DNA of 64,000 nucleotides, from contig JAOANR010000003.1 of the NCBI GenBank assembly GCA_030278955.1, forward strand, positions 30,581,227 through 30,645,226, given 5' to 3'. Positions within the stretch are counted from its first letter, which is position 1. The number at the start of each line of letters is the position of its first letter. This document shows positions 9,887 to 20,955 of this stretch, piece by piece. The notes beneath the pieces were generated by a model. That model was not told where the DNA came from, did not search any database, and was given only the letters and a program-made list of their open reading frames with translations. Origin of the DNA: Hygrophila difformis (lineage: Eukaryota; Streptophyta; Magnoliopsida; Lamiales; Acanthaceae). The position numbers and the translations under genes are program-made.

Positions 9887-12482
9887 GTTACTGTAGCATG
9901 CTACTGTAGCACGCTACTGTAGCATGCTACTGTAGCAGTCGGGATTTATGTGTTTTTGGGACTTTTTGCCATTTTTTGGGTCCCAAAGGTGGGAATCTTG
10001 ATCTATCACGGGTGTGGCATCTTTTTGGATGTTATGTAATCAATCCCATCCCCATTCTCAGCCATTTTCATCAATCATTCACCCCAAACTCTCCAAAAAC
10101 TCTCCCAAAAGCCAAACACTCTTCCGACGAACTTCCGGCGACTTTCCGACGAGTTTCCGGCAACCAAATCCAACCAAGGAAGTGTGTAGATCAAGGATTG
10201 CAGGCTTTGGATTGTTGGTAAGATGTTATTCAAGTTTCCTTATGATTTTAAGATCACAACCATCATCCTAAACTTACGAATCTTCATATTCAAACACAAA
10301 TCGGAGCCAAAGGAAGAATAAATCGGGTGGAGGAGATTCGTTCGTGACATCCCGTGGATTCCGGACGACCCCGTGACCTCCTAAACATCATCCCCAGTGT
10401 AAGTTAACCTTACTATGGTTTTGGGTGACTTAAAATGCAACCAAACATAGAGATTCAACTCAAGAAAATTAACAAAAATCTGTCAACAAGAGAAAACCCT
10501 CAACGCAGCGTTTTCGTATGAATTTTTCGAACCTCTAAAGCTGCTCAAACAAGAAAACTCAAAACATGAAAAGTGTTGCTAAGACTTTGGTCTAGCCTCT
10601 GTAAAAATTTCATAATTTTTCATGATGTTTTGAAACCTGAAACCAACCCAAAATCGAAGAGTATTAAATCTGGATCTTACAACTTGGGACAGAATTTTTA
10701 CTCAATCTTGTTGGTTATTTTGACCATGGATCTAGGCCGATCTAGGATTGGAGTTGAACATAAGAATTGTAGATCTATGAGTTTGGAACATTTCTGTAAG
10801 TTTTTAGAATTTTTCGTTGAGATTTGAGCCTCCGAACTCGAGCCAATCCGATCTGCGTTAGAACCAATATCAAGAACCTTGATAGATTTCATAATCAAAC
10901 ACGACGAGCAAAACTCTTACTTCGACTGTTCAAACCTGAAAACTCAAAACTAAGATTTTGATCCTAAAAGCTTAAGCTATGTTGTGTAAAAATTTCAAAG
11001 ATTTTCATCAAGTTTTGATACCCCAAATCGTATCGGACATATTCTGCGTTTTTAAGAATTGTCAAAGGATGACAGATTTCATAACCGATCTTGAGGAGCT
11101 TATTCCTATCATTTCTAGTCCGATCCAATCTTTGAGTTCTAAACAAAAGTTGTTGGAAATCATGTCTAGTATGTCTCTGAAAAATTTCAGAATCTTTGAA
11201 GTCCATTTGATATGATAAAAAGTCGAATCTTTTAACGTTGACAAACCTGAATCCTGACAGCTTTTTGTTTCTGTAGAAAACTTGATTTTTGACATGCTTC
11301 CCATCGTTTTTCCGAAAAACTTAAAACACGAAAGTTGTTCGTTGGGATGTTTTTGAGCTACTGTACAAATTTCAGAACAATCGCCTAAGAAATGGATTTT
11401 TAAAGCAAAAAGGCGCAAACTGTGACGCCAAATGATTTTTAAATCAAAGAGATTTTGAAATTTCTAAACAAATGGGCGAGACGTTGAAATACGATATATC
11501 TATACTTTTGAAAAATCCCGTTACACCAAATAAAAACATTTTCTTAAAAGAATTCTTTTGAAACATTGGGGACTTGTGACCAAGTTTGACATCATCAATA
11601 TGATTCATGCGGGTTTGATTCCCAATGATGTATTTGAGTTCTTGCGGGTTAGATTCCCCAAGGGCGATTGTATGTTTTCCTGCGGGTTAGATTCCCCAGG
11701 ATGTATTGAGTTCTTGCGGGTTAGATTCCCCAAGGGCGATTGTATGATTTCCTGCGGAAATATTGGTTATGAGGATTGCGGTCACAAGAGCCCTGGTGAA
11801 TGGTGAACTATAAAAGAAACGAAAAATATTTTGAGAAGTGATATTTTTGAAATTGGCTGAGGCCGCCGGATCACCGGCTAAATGATACTTTTGATATTGG
11901 CTGCGGCCGCCGGATCACCGGCTAAATGATATATTGTTGAGATGATGGCGTAACGGGAAATATATTAAAAAGCTTAGATTTTATGAAATTGGCTGCGGCC
12001 GCCGGATTGCCGGCTAAATTAAATATTGTTGAAATGTTTTTATTAAATTTAATTAAAGGCTTTGAAACCCCTAACCCATGCTATGTGTTAACTTACTCAG
12101 CGCGTTTTTGCTGACCCAAACCATTTATCTCCTTTTTCTACAGAGGATGAAGATTATGCATCATCATATGCATACATGGGAACATTTGGGGAAATCTTTA
12201 TTTTAAATCCCTGCATTTAATTACGACTTGCATGAACGGGAATGTTTAACCCGTGTTTTGGCCATGTCGGCCCTTATACATTATTTCCGCTGCACAAATT
12301 AAAATTTCCGCTGCAACTTTGATGTATTATTTTTAAATTATCTATGAATGGGCTGTTGAATATTTTTAAATCCTGAAAAACCATAGCCTTGCATCTCTTT
12401 AGTGAGCTCGGAGAAACCGTGTCTTGCTAGGGAGGTGTGGCGGTGGCATCCCGGCCTGGGTTACCAAAACCGGGGTGTTACA
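9246..12482 (+). repeat. 3' LTR of the long-LTR element
   Basis: Near-identical copy of 5149-8383 with the same internal repeats: A tract about 9847-9886, palindromes about 9888-9938, 190-bp modules about 10560-11400. It ends at GGGGTGTTACA and is followed by the TSD GCTTA (12483-12487). Confidence 0.9.
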
Positions 12483-12487
12483 GCTTA

Positions 12488-14045
12488 AGATAGGATCTTT
12501 CTTGAGTTTTTAGAACCAAAAACCCTAAAAACATCAAAAAACTTGAAACCCCAAATTTCGGACAGAATCTGTTTTGGCCATTTCCGAACTCAATATTTGG
12601 ATTCTTTGAAATTTGGGCATATATTTGAAATCCTCTCGTCGAGTAGATGAATTTTCATATATGGTATGCTTAATTTGGACTTCGTATGAGTAAGTTGTGA
12701 TCAAATCAAGTTTGCGTGTTGTTCTTGGTCAAATCCGAATTTTTCACAATCTTTTGGACTTTGATCTTGTGTTTTGCATGTTATGGACTGTTATATGTGT
12801 TTTTTATTGTAAGTTGATTATGTGTTTATGTTATTAATTGCTTGTTAGCATCAAAAATTCCAAAATCAAAATTGAGTGTTCATCTTGTTCATCACCACCA
12901 CCTTACTTATTCATATTTGATCTTGTTGATCTTCATTCATGCCTTGATTTGATTTATTAATCATAATGAGCTGAACATTTGGGCGGTTGAAAGGGGGCAA
13001 GAATTGACATATTAGCCATCCCTAGCCATTGAAAAGAGTAATTCCATCATTTGGTTGGAGATAAGGTTGAAGAAAAGTCAAGAATTGTGGCTAGCAACTC
13101 CAATTCGGTCTATACATTGTGGAAACTAAGCATAAACCGCACCAACATAATCAAGGAGTACTTTGATCAAGTGTGGGAAGAATCGATTCGGTCTACAATC
13201 CATCAATTTGGTGTACTACCCATCAATTCGGTCTACACTACTCTAATTCGGTCTACACCCCAAATTTGGTCTATCTTTTTTCTTCCTTCTTCCACCAATT
13301 CGGTCTAACCCTTCCCAATTTGGTCTATAAACCGAATCCCTACATCCTAGACCGAATTGGCCACCCAATTTTCTCCAAAATTTTTCTAAGTATCCCAAAC
13401 CGCACCCCTTGTTTATTTTGTGATCAAAATCTTTCCTAAGTTGGATATATACAGTTGGCACTTGGTTCCTCTACCATTGGTACGAACACTGAGTTGAAGC
13501 TTTAATCAGGCAATGTTCTGCTCTTAAAGTTCCTCACTCAACAAGTGAAACCGAACTGTTGAAATTCCTCCGGGAAAATTTAAATCACATTATATTGGTG
13601 CATTGAGTTGTTGATACACAGATATATTGGGAGCCTATTGTGATCATTTGGGAGTTGAGTGCAGTGAGGACTCTTTTCAGAATTTTTAAACTCCACTCGA
13701 TATTTTTAACCCTTTGTGAGGATTTGGAATTTGCAGTGCAACAGTGATTAATCGCAGTAACATAGAATCCTTACATTGTGATCACGTATTTTCAGTGTAT
13801 TAACATCTGTAATTATCTTTTCTTTATTTTTATTTCTATTCCTGTTGAGTCATAGTAGTGTGCAAACAACAGTCTTGTTCTCAGCCTCAATTTCAAACGT
13901 GGTTGAAATCTTCACGGAAGCATCGGACCGACAGAGAGAAAATCGAGAGTGCTTCTTGAGGGATAACTTTTACTGTTGTACAAGTGCTACTAACATCTTT
14001 ATATATATAGTTTGAATTGTTTGTGTAGATCATCAAATTGATACG
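12488..14045 (+). other. Leader of the CRM-like element
   Basis: Untranslated sequence between the interrupted primer site and gag, more than 1.5 kb. It carries at least eight copies of AATTCGGTCTA or AATTTGGTCTA variants at 13100-13360, two of them inverted (ACCGAAT, GACCGAATTGG), matching the LTR cluster. No conserved ORF was seen. Confidence 0.7.
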
Positions 14046-15074
14046 ATGGCAGGAGCATCTGGAACATCAAACTCTGACACTATCAACTTCCTTCAATCAT
14101 TGAACCAGAAAATGGAAAGAATTGATAAGAAGATTGAAGATATCAACAGCAGAGTAGATAGTCAGATCGAAGGCCTGCAAAAAGATCTTGATGAGAGACT
14201 CCAGATACAGGGTAATGCTGTGGAGCAGCACATAAACCGAGTAGTCCAAAGACATCAGTTAGGGGACATTGGTACCCCGAACCCGAATGCTCCACACAAC
14301 ACCCCAGACACGGAGCAAAGCGAAATCAATCCTGATGATGATATGGCTGGAGCAGAACAGGAACTTGAGGAACAGTACAATATGCCGAGGGGGCCTCGAG
14401 CAAATGCCGGACATAATGCTCATCCACCTCCTCCTGCAGTCGCACCTCGAGGACCTAGAGCACCAAGAGGCCAAAGGTATCAGAATAATCAGGATGAGGA
14501 GCGAGAACTCAAAGGAATTAAATTTGATCTTCCCGTGTTCAAGGGAACACTTGATCCTGCAGAATTTATTGAATGGAAAGATTCCATTGAGCTGATTTTT
14601 GACTGCCATAATTATTCTGAGAGAAAGAAGGTACAAATAGCAGTTACACAGTTCAAGGATTATGCTCTAGCTTGGTGGCAGAAAACTGCAAAAGAAATCC
14701 GAGAGCGTGGTTTCCGGCCAACCGAGACTTGGGATGATCTGATCCGCTTGATGCAGCAGAGATTTGTACCCTCCTACTACAGGAAAAGCTTGTACCACAA
14801 AATGACCACTCTAACTCAAGGAGGAAAGACTGTCAATGAGTATTATCAGGAAATGGAAAAATTGATGACTCGTTGTGGAGTTAGAGAAGACGAAGAAATC
14901 ACCAATGCCAGATTCATGGAAGGACTGAGAAAGGATATCCAAGATGAAGTGGATCTTCGAGGCTACGAGCATACTGAGGACTTAGTACATCTTGCAGCCA
15001 AGATCGAAGCGCAACATCGGAGGGCTCTGAGAATCACTTTCGGTAGCAGTTCATCCGGACCAAGCAAGCCTTAG
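14046..15074 (+). CDS. gag (capsid part) of the CRM-like element
   Basis: ATG at 14046, 342 codons to TAG 15072-15074. N-terminal coiled coil (residues about 10-65), a proline/glutamine-rich linker, then the retrotransposon gag core with FKDYALAWWQK and FVPSYYRKSLYHKM, ending near residue 335. Gag packages the element RNA in virus-like particles. The frame continues past the stop into the zinc knuckle at 15237, so the TAG appears to be a nonsense mutation rather than the natural end. Confidence 0.85.
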   Translation: MAGASGTSNSDTINFLQSLNQKMERIDKKIEDINSRVDSQIEGLQKDLDERLQIQGNAVEQHINRVVQRHQLGDIGTPNPNAPHNTPDTEQSEINPDDDMAGAEQELEEQYNMPRGPRANAGHNAHPPPPAVAPRGPRAPRGQRYQNNQDEERELKGIKFDLPVFKGTLDPAEFIEWKDSIELIFDCHNYSERKKVQIAVTQFKDYALAWWQKTAKEIRERGFRPTETWDDLIRLMQQRFVPSYYRKSLYHKMTTLTQGGKTVNEYYQEMEKLMTRCGVREDEEITNARFMEGLRKDIQDEVDLRGYEHTEDLVHLAAKIEAQHRRALRITFGSSSSGPSKP

Positions 15075-15638
15075 CCTGGTAAGGAGTTGACAGGTAAGGC
15101 CTGGCCCCGAATTGAGGACAAGCCCAAACCGTCACAACCGAAAGGATTCGAACTGGCAAAGGAATTCAAGGTCTACAAGCCACCTGTTCAGAATACCCCA
15201 CCAGCACGATCGAAAAGAGACATCAAAGATGTCATGTGCTTCAAGTGTCAAAGGAAAGGACACTATGCCAATGAGTGTCCCTTCACCAAGCGAGTTGCGG
15301 TGTTGGAAAGCGGTCATTTGAAAATCATCGAATCTGATGAAGAAGGGGGATCAGCAGAGGAAGAGCAAGAGGAAATTGCTCCAATTAAAATTGAAGAAGT
15401 CAGTGGTGACCACGAAGTCGTCGAGGAGACAGAAGAAGGGGTTCTAACTACCTTCGTAGCAATGCGTGCTTTAAATGCTGAGAAAGTTGAACAAACACCA
15501 CCTGACGAGCAGCGTGAAAATTTATTTCATTGTCATTGTGATTTAAACGGTAATTTGGCTTCTGTAATCGTAGACAATGGTAGCTGCACTAACGTTGTTA
15601 GTACTTATACTATTCGCAGATTAGGGCTACCTACTTAA
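15075..15638 (+). pseudogene. Nucleocapsid zinc knuckle and protease of the CRM-like element
   Basis: Same frame as gag, open to TAA 15636-15638. A CCHC knuckle CFKCQRKGHYANEC lies at 15237-15278, then an acidic linker, then the start of a retropepsin with IVDNGSCTNVVS (15570-15605). The active site reads DNGS rather than DTG or DSG. The T/S-to-N change may lower activity. The only local initiator is a TTG at 15087, so expression would need read-through from gag. The TAA falls inside the protease domain and looks like decay. Confidence 0.75.
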
Positions 15639-17549
15639 GAACATCCGAAGCCGTACCAACTACACTGGATGAATGACAATGGAACCTTGAAGGTGACACA
15701 ACGAGCCAATGTTCCTATCAAAATTGGCTCGTATGCTGAAAAAGTTTGGTGTGACGTTGTACCGATGACGGCCTGCCACATTCTGTTGGGAAGGCCCTGG
15801 TTATACGACAATGACGTCACATACCGTGGCAAAGACAATTCTTTATCTTTTAAGTTTTGTAATAAGTTGTACACTGTTAAGCCTCTCTCGATCAAAACTG
15901 TAAAAATTGATCAAGAAAGATTACGGGAGAACATGCGCAAAGAAGAAGCCGAACACAAGGCGAAGCAAAAAGGCAAAGCAAAAATCTCTAGATTAGAGAT
16001 TCATGACAAAAATTCTGAACCATGCCTTTTGTTGACGAAGAATGAATTTGACCAAGCAGTGCAGCACGACAACCCAACAGGTCACTGTTTCTTGGCTTAT
16101 TATAAACCTGTTGAATTTGTTTATAGAACATGTCATACTGCACCTGAAATTCCTGACGAATTTTCTAGGATGCTGGAACGCAACAAAGATGTGTTTCCGG
16201 AAGAAGTACCGGCTGGATTACCACCTCTTCGTGGTATTGAACACCAGATTGACTTCGTACCGGGAGCTTCTATTCCAAACCGGCCAGCATATAGAATGAC
16301 GCCTGAGGAGACTAAGGAAATTCAGTCTCAAGTTCAAAAACTGCTTGACAAAGGATGGGTGCGCGAAAGTTTATCTCCTTGCGCGGTACCAGTACTACTT
16401 GTTCCAAAGAAAGACGGTTCATGGCGCATGTGCGTCGACTGCCGAGCCGTTAATGCAATTACTGTGAAGTACCGGCATCCCATCCCACGCCTTGATGACA
16501 TGCTTGACGAGCTTGGTCACGCGAATATTTTCTCGAAGATTGATCTTCGAAGCGGTTACCATCAGATTCGAATGAAACCCGGAGATGAATGGAAAACGGC
16601 TTTTAAGACCAAATTCGGACTCTACGAATGGCTGGTTATGCCATTTGGTCTCACCAATGCACCGTCAACATTTATGCGTCTCATGAATGAGACATTGCGC
16701 AGTTTTATTAACAAATTTGTTGTAGTATATTTCGATGACATTTTAATTTACAGTGCGAACGAACCTGATCATGTATCTCATGTTCAACAGGTGATTAACA
16801 AGTTGCGGGAAGTGAAGCTGTATGCCAATCTGGAAAAATGTACGTTCCATGCAACAGAGTTGAATTTTCTGGGCTTCATTGTTGGACAGGGAGGACTGAA
16901 AGTAGATGAGCAGAAAGTGAAAGCCATTTCTGACTGGCCACCATTGAAATCAGTTCATGAGGTTCGTCAGTTCTTAGGACTCTGCGGATTTTTCAGAAGG
17001 TTTGTACCGCAGTTCAGTGTTATTGCCGCGCCCCTCACGACGCTACTTAAAAAGGATCTGCCTTTTAAGTGGGGGCCAACGGAACAAAAGGCGTTTGCTG
17101 ATTTGAAGGAGAAATTGACACATGCTCCGGTGTTAGCCGTGCCGAATTTCGACCTCCCGTTTGAAATTGAATGCGACGCATCCGGAACGGGAATGGGAGC
17201 AGTGTTAATCCAAGAAGGTCGTCCGATTGCGTACCACAGTGAGAAATTCTCGGGAGCCTCGTTGAATTATTCTACTTATGATAAGGAACTGTTTGCTGTG
17301 GTAAGAGCATTGAGAGTTTGGCAGCACTATTTTCGAGGTCGAGAGTTCGTCATCAACACGGACCATGAAACCCTGAAGCACATCCGTGGACAAGGACAGT
17401 TGAGTAAGCGACATGCGCGATGGAGTCAATTCATCGAAGGATTTCCCTATGTCATCCGATACAAAAAGGGAAAGGACAACGTGGTCGCAGATGCCTTGTC
17501 ACGACGAGCAACACGCTGCCATGGCGACAACACATTTGCTGGGATTTGA
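15639..17549 (+). pseudogene. Protease end, reverse transcriptase and RNase H of the CRM-like element
   Basis: Same frame as gag, with an internal ATG at 15669. It holds the protease second half ([10 protein letters not shown]), the RT with the [11 protein letters not shown] and [12 protein letters not shown] blocks and the YFDD catalytic box (16728-16739), the connection domain, and an RNase H of the [13 protein letters not shown] / [12 protein letters not shown] type ending in VVADALSRR. The frame is then lost about 17505-17515, where integrase continues in the next frame. RT copies the RNA and RNase H removes it. Apart from the flanking stops this stretch is intact. Confidence 0.85.
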
Positions 17550-19014
17550 GCATATTAAAACTTTGTATGCTACTGATCCAGATTTTGAGGAAGTGTACCG
17601 ACAGACTGAGGTACACTCGTTTAAGGAGTTCTCCAGACTGAATGGTTTTCTCTACCGGGAAAATCAGCTGTGCATTCCACGGGGTTCTATCAGAGAATTG
17701 CTTATTCAAGAAGCTCACAATGGACAATTGATGGGACACTTCGGCAAGAACGCCACAGCTGAAATCTTAGCCGAAAAATTCTATTGGCCCGGACTGAGGA
17801 AACAAGTCGAGGAATTTATTTCCAAGTGCATCGTTTGCTTAAAGGCAAAATCCACGGTCAAACTGCATGGACTTTATCAGGCACTGCCAGTTCCCCCAGG
17901 ACCATGGTTGGATATCTCAATGGACTTCGTGCTAGGTCTACCCCGTACTGCTCGAGGAAAAGATTCGATATTTGTCGTGGTAGACAGGTTTTCTAAAATG
18001 GCACATTTCCTGCCTTGCACAAAAACCAGCGATGCACTGCACATTGCCAAGCTGTTCTTTAAGGAGATAGTGAGATTGCATGGGATTCCGAAATCAATTG
18101 TTTCTGACAGAGATGTAAAATTCATCAGTTATTTCTGGAAGTCCCTATGGAGCGAGATTGGAACGAAGCTGCTCTTCTCAACGGCATTTCACCCGCAAAC
18201 TGATGGGCAAACTGAAGCTGTTAATCGGGTGTTAGGTAATTTGCTTCGTATTATTACCTCTTCAAATTCGAAGAGTTGGGATGAGTGCCTACCATACATT
18301 GAATTTGCTTACAATAGGCACATCCATAGTGCAACTCATATGTCTCCCTTTGAGTGTGTTTATGGTTTTAATCCCCTATCCCCGATTGATCTTCTGCCAT
18401 TGCCTAGCAATGAGCACTTAAATGTTAATGGCAGAAACAGGGCTCAAGCCATCAAAGAAATGCACAAGAATGTCAAAGAGAGTCTGCAAAAATCGGCGGA
18501 AATGTACGCGAGGTATCATGACCGGGGAAGGAAAAAGCTGGTGCTGAAACCAGGAGACTGGGTGTGGCTTCACCTGCGAAAAGAACGATTCCCAGCCAAG
18601 ACGCGCAACAAGCTATCTCCGCGAGGAGATGGACCATTTAAAATTTTAGAACGGATTAATGATAACGCATATAAACTGGAATTACCAGAAGAATATGGAA
18701 ATATTAATCCATCTTTTAATGTTGCAGATCTTGTGCTGTTTGAACGGGACGAACAGGATGAGTACGATGCTTATCGGTTGATCGCTCAACCTCCTCAAGG
18801 GGGAGGGAATGGCGTGGAAGCCGGAACTGTAGCAACAATAATACCATTTTCAGATGGACCCTGTTCAAGGAAGCAAATAAAGAAGTTCACAACCCATGTT
18901 CCTGAATTTTTCCAAGATCACTTCGACAAGGAGCTGAAGAAAATATCCACAATCCGATCCGAAGCAATTTTGCTCTTACTGCTCGAGCAAGCAGATGTCC
19001 GGGAAAATCCCTAA
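17510..19014 (+). pseudogene. Integrase of the CRM-like element, running into the 3' LTR
   Basis: The frame differs from RT and opens upstream at 17413 (ATG), but homology begins near 17510. The HHCC zinc domain is at 17713-17850. The catalytic core has DISMDF (first Asp codon 17923-17925), SDRDVKF and the TDGQTEAVNR stretch with the Glu. A GPY/F-like module GPFKILERINDNAYKLELP follows. The frame crosses the LTR start at 18810 and adds 67 codons, including GPCSRKQIKKF, to TAA 19012-19014. CRM-clade integrases are known to extend into the LTR with a CR motif. Whether this tail is one is uncertain. Confidence 0.8.
18798..18809 (+). other. Polypurine tract of the CRM-like element
   Basis: AAGGGGGAGGGAA lies against the 3' LTR start. 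It is also coding (integrase frame). Confidence 0.8.
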
Positions 19015-19610
19015 ACCCGGAAGAGAGTTCGGATGAAGAATACCATATTTTGATATTTTGTAATAGTGTAGGGTATTAGATATCCTGAACCCTTAGAATA
19101 ATTTTAGGACTCATGCGAGTTCGAACTACGAGTTCGAACTCCAGTTCGAATTGTTGGAGTTCGAATTGTTGGAGTTCGAACTGCTGGAGTTCAAACTAGT
19201 GGAGTGTTCGAATTGTTGGAATTCGAACTAGTGGAGTTCGAACTGCGAGTTCGAACTCCAGTTCGATCTTTTCCCCTTTGTTGCCAATTTGGTCTATGTA
19301 GACCGAATTGCACCGAATTGCCATAGACCGAATTGGACCTCCTTTTCTTTTCTTTCTTTTCCTCCTTTTTCCCTCCAACCTTTCCATACCAATTCGGTCT
19401 TTTTGGCTTATAGACCGAATTGCCACATTTCGAATTGCCTAGTTATTTTCCACTTTCTTTGTATTTTATTTTTCATGATCATGTGCGAAGGGGCTTGTTT
19501 GCCTTCCGTTGTTAAAATCTTGAGTTGGTAGCTTCCTTATCCATCTCTTCTTCTCCTCCTTATTTCTTCTTATTTTCTTGTCTCAAGAATGTATCATATG
19601 ATCCATGGCA
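18810..19610 (+). repeat. 3' LTR of the CRM-like element
   Basis: Matches 4302-5118, lacking part of the AATTCGGTCTA cluster. Followed by the TSD ATTAC (19611-19615). Confidence 0.9.
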
Positions 19611-19825
19611 ATTACTCTATGATCGAGACTTCCTGGTTCTGGTGTCTTCTCCCATTTCGGTAGTGGGAGTGACTTTTCTAATTCTACTTGCTTTTGTGGA
19701 GTTTTAATTATTGTTTTGTCTATGTATCTTTCGATATTGTAGAGTCTTGTATCTAGACTTATCATTAGTTCTTTTATTAGTTCAATTCCATCTTTTATTG
19801 TTTCTAAATCTTCTAGATAACTCAT
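19611..19825 (-). pseudogene. Caulimovirid ORF3, 5' half
   Basis: ATG at 19823-19825, overlapping the ORF2 stop as ATGA (19822-19825). Begins MSYLEDLETIKDGIELIKEL, a likely coiled coil, then a proline-containing stretch. It reaches the TSD of the inserted LTR element, and the remainder is at 4158-4301 in the same frame. Confidence 0.6.
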
Positions 19826-20148
19826 CTTCTAATATTTCTTATGTTTCTAATGAAGTCGTTTACTTCATCTATTTCAGTTTCACTTTCTAATTCATCTATT
19901 TCTATTATTTCTAATTCATTTAAATACCATTCATTTATTAACTCCGATTCTTCTTTTTCTGGATCTATGTGTTTTTGTATAATTACATATGCTTCTCTTT
20001 CATCTATCATTTTAGAAATCTTGAATTTTATTCTTAATAATTTTTGTTTCATTATTATGGTACTTATATCTTGTGGTTGACTTTCTATTTCACGAATTTT
20101 ATTAGTCAGTCTTTCTATTGTTTCATTTTCTAACTTTATTCCTGGCAT
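19822..20148 (-). CDS. Caulimovirid ORF2, unknown small protein
   Basis: Preferred start is ATG 20146-20148 (MPGIKLENE...), 108 codons, intact. The frame is also open to a GTG at 20163. Rich in I, E and K, with predicted helices in the first 60 residues and an acidic second half (EIIEIDELESETEIDEVN). No family motif recognised. Its stop overlaps the ORF3 start, a coupled arrangement seen in badnavirus ORF1-ORF2-ORF3. Position suggests a particle-associated or regulatory protein, but nothing in the residues shows it. Confidence 0.6.
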   Translation of the reverse strand: MPGIKLENETIERLTNKIREIESQPQDISTIIMKQKLLRIKFKISKMIDEREAYVIIQKHIDPEKEESELINEWYLNELEIIEIDELESETEIDEVNDFIRNIRNIRR

Positions 20149-20152
20149 CTTA

Positions 20153-20844
20153 TTAGTCTTCACTAGAATTTGATTCTTGATCTGGAAATTCGGGTGAAGG
20201 TGCTCTAGTAAACATGGTGTTGTGTGTTATATATCCTGGAAACATTCTGTAAGTTGTAATTTCATTGTTGATTATAGATAATTTGACTTGTGATACTAAC
20301 TCTTGTTCTTCATCTCTTTTTGATATAATTTGTATTAAATACCATTATATTCTTCTGTTTCAATTATATAGTTTCCTATCCAAAGTAATCTTTTTCCTCT
20401 ATTTCCTAGTCTTATTCCAAATTCCTCATCGTTTTGCAATCTATTTAGTCTTCTTCTTCTTCTGTCTATGTATGTTTTTCTTTCTTCTATTTGTTGATCC
20501 ATATTTTCTATTTCTCTTTGACTTATTTTATGATCAGGATTAAATGTAGGTGTTAATAATCTACGATTATTGTTGGTTCTTATGTCTGTAAGCGGTCTTA
20601 TTTGTAGTTCTAATCCTCTTATTCTGTTTAGAAATGCTCTTTCAATTCTTGCTTGTATCATCAAGCTCTCGGTGTTATTTTGTGCATATTCATCATTTCT
20701 ATTTATTATATAGTTTTCAGTATCGAGTGGATTAATCGTACTTAGTGGATAATCTATTTCTTGATTTTCTACTAAAGGATATCTTGCTGTTGGAATATAT
20801 TCTGGGTATAGTTATTCTGAAGTATTTAATCTTAATCTTGACAT
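20153..20844 (-). pseudogene. Caulimovirid ORF1, broken
   Basis: Likely start ATG 20842-20844. An in-frame TAA at 20812-20814 interrupts the first codons. The frame is then open (including ATG 20662-20664) through a charged region with RRRRRLNRLQN, to a stop at 20335-20337. A matching continuation in another frame holds RMFPGYITHNTM and ends at TAA 20153-20155, just before ORF2. So one nonsense codon and one frameshift are inferred. Function unknown; it is the first main ORF after the primer site. Confidence 0.55.
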
Positions 20845-20904
20845 ATGATAGTTTAATATATGATCATTATGATTATGGTTATTCATGTTCAGATTAATCG
20901 TTCT

Positions 20905-20918
20905 GGGCTCTGATACCA
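20905..20918 (-). other. Viral tRNA-Met primer binding site
   Basis: The minus strand reads TGGTATCAGAGCCC, complementary to initiator tRNA-Met. In Caulimoviridae this site marks the origin of the genome map and minus-strand DNA synthesis. Confidence 0.8.
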
Positions 20919-20955
20919 ATTTATTTTAATGATTTTATTGTGTTACTGGTTGTAT

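Larger units (their letters stand above)
5149..12482 (+). mobile_element. Non-autonomous LTR element with 3.2-kb LTRs (LARD-like)
   Basis: Two LTRs of 3235 and 3237 bp (5149-8383, 9246-12482) flank only 862 bp, which holds a tRNA-Met primer site, a polypurine tract and no credible coding frame. By eye the LTRs differ at one substitution (7802 region) and in the poly-A length near 5760, so insertion is very recent. LTR ends (TGTAATACC, GGTGTTACA), the terminal 100 bp and the 3' untranslated part match the chromovirus derivative at 37448-48656. This element is therefore probably mobilised by that family's enzymes. Confidence 0.9.
4302..19610 (+). mobile_element. Ty3 LTR retrotransposon, CRM-like chromovirus, carrying a nested element
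   Basis: Bounded by LTRs of 817 and 801 bp and TSD ATTAC. The internal part has a tRNA-Met primer site, a long leader, gag with zinc knuckle, protease, RT, RNase H, integrase and a polypurine tract. The RT wording ([26 protein letters not shown]) and a pol frame that runs into the 3' LTR both resemble the CRM clade. No classical chromodomain is seen. The LTRs differ by roughly a dozen substitutions plus an indel by eye. Two nonsense codons and one frameshift make this copy non-autonomous. A 7.3-kb element sits in it at 5149-12482. Confidence 0.85.

Noticed and set aside
17500..17520. Programmed frameshift between RNase H and integrase of the CRM-like element
   Set aside because: No slippery heptamer seen there, and two nonsense codons elsewhere in pol make simple decay more likely.
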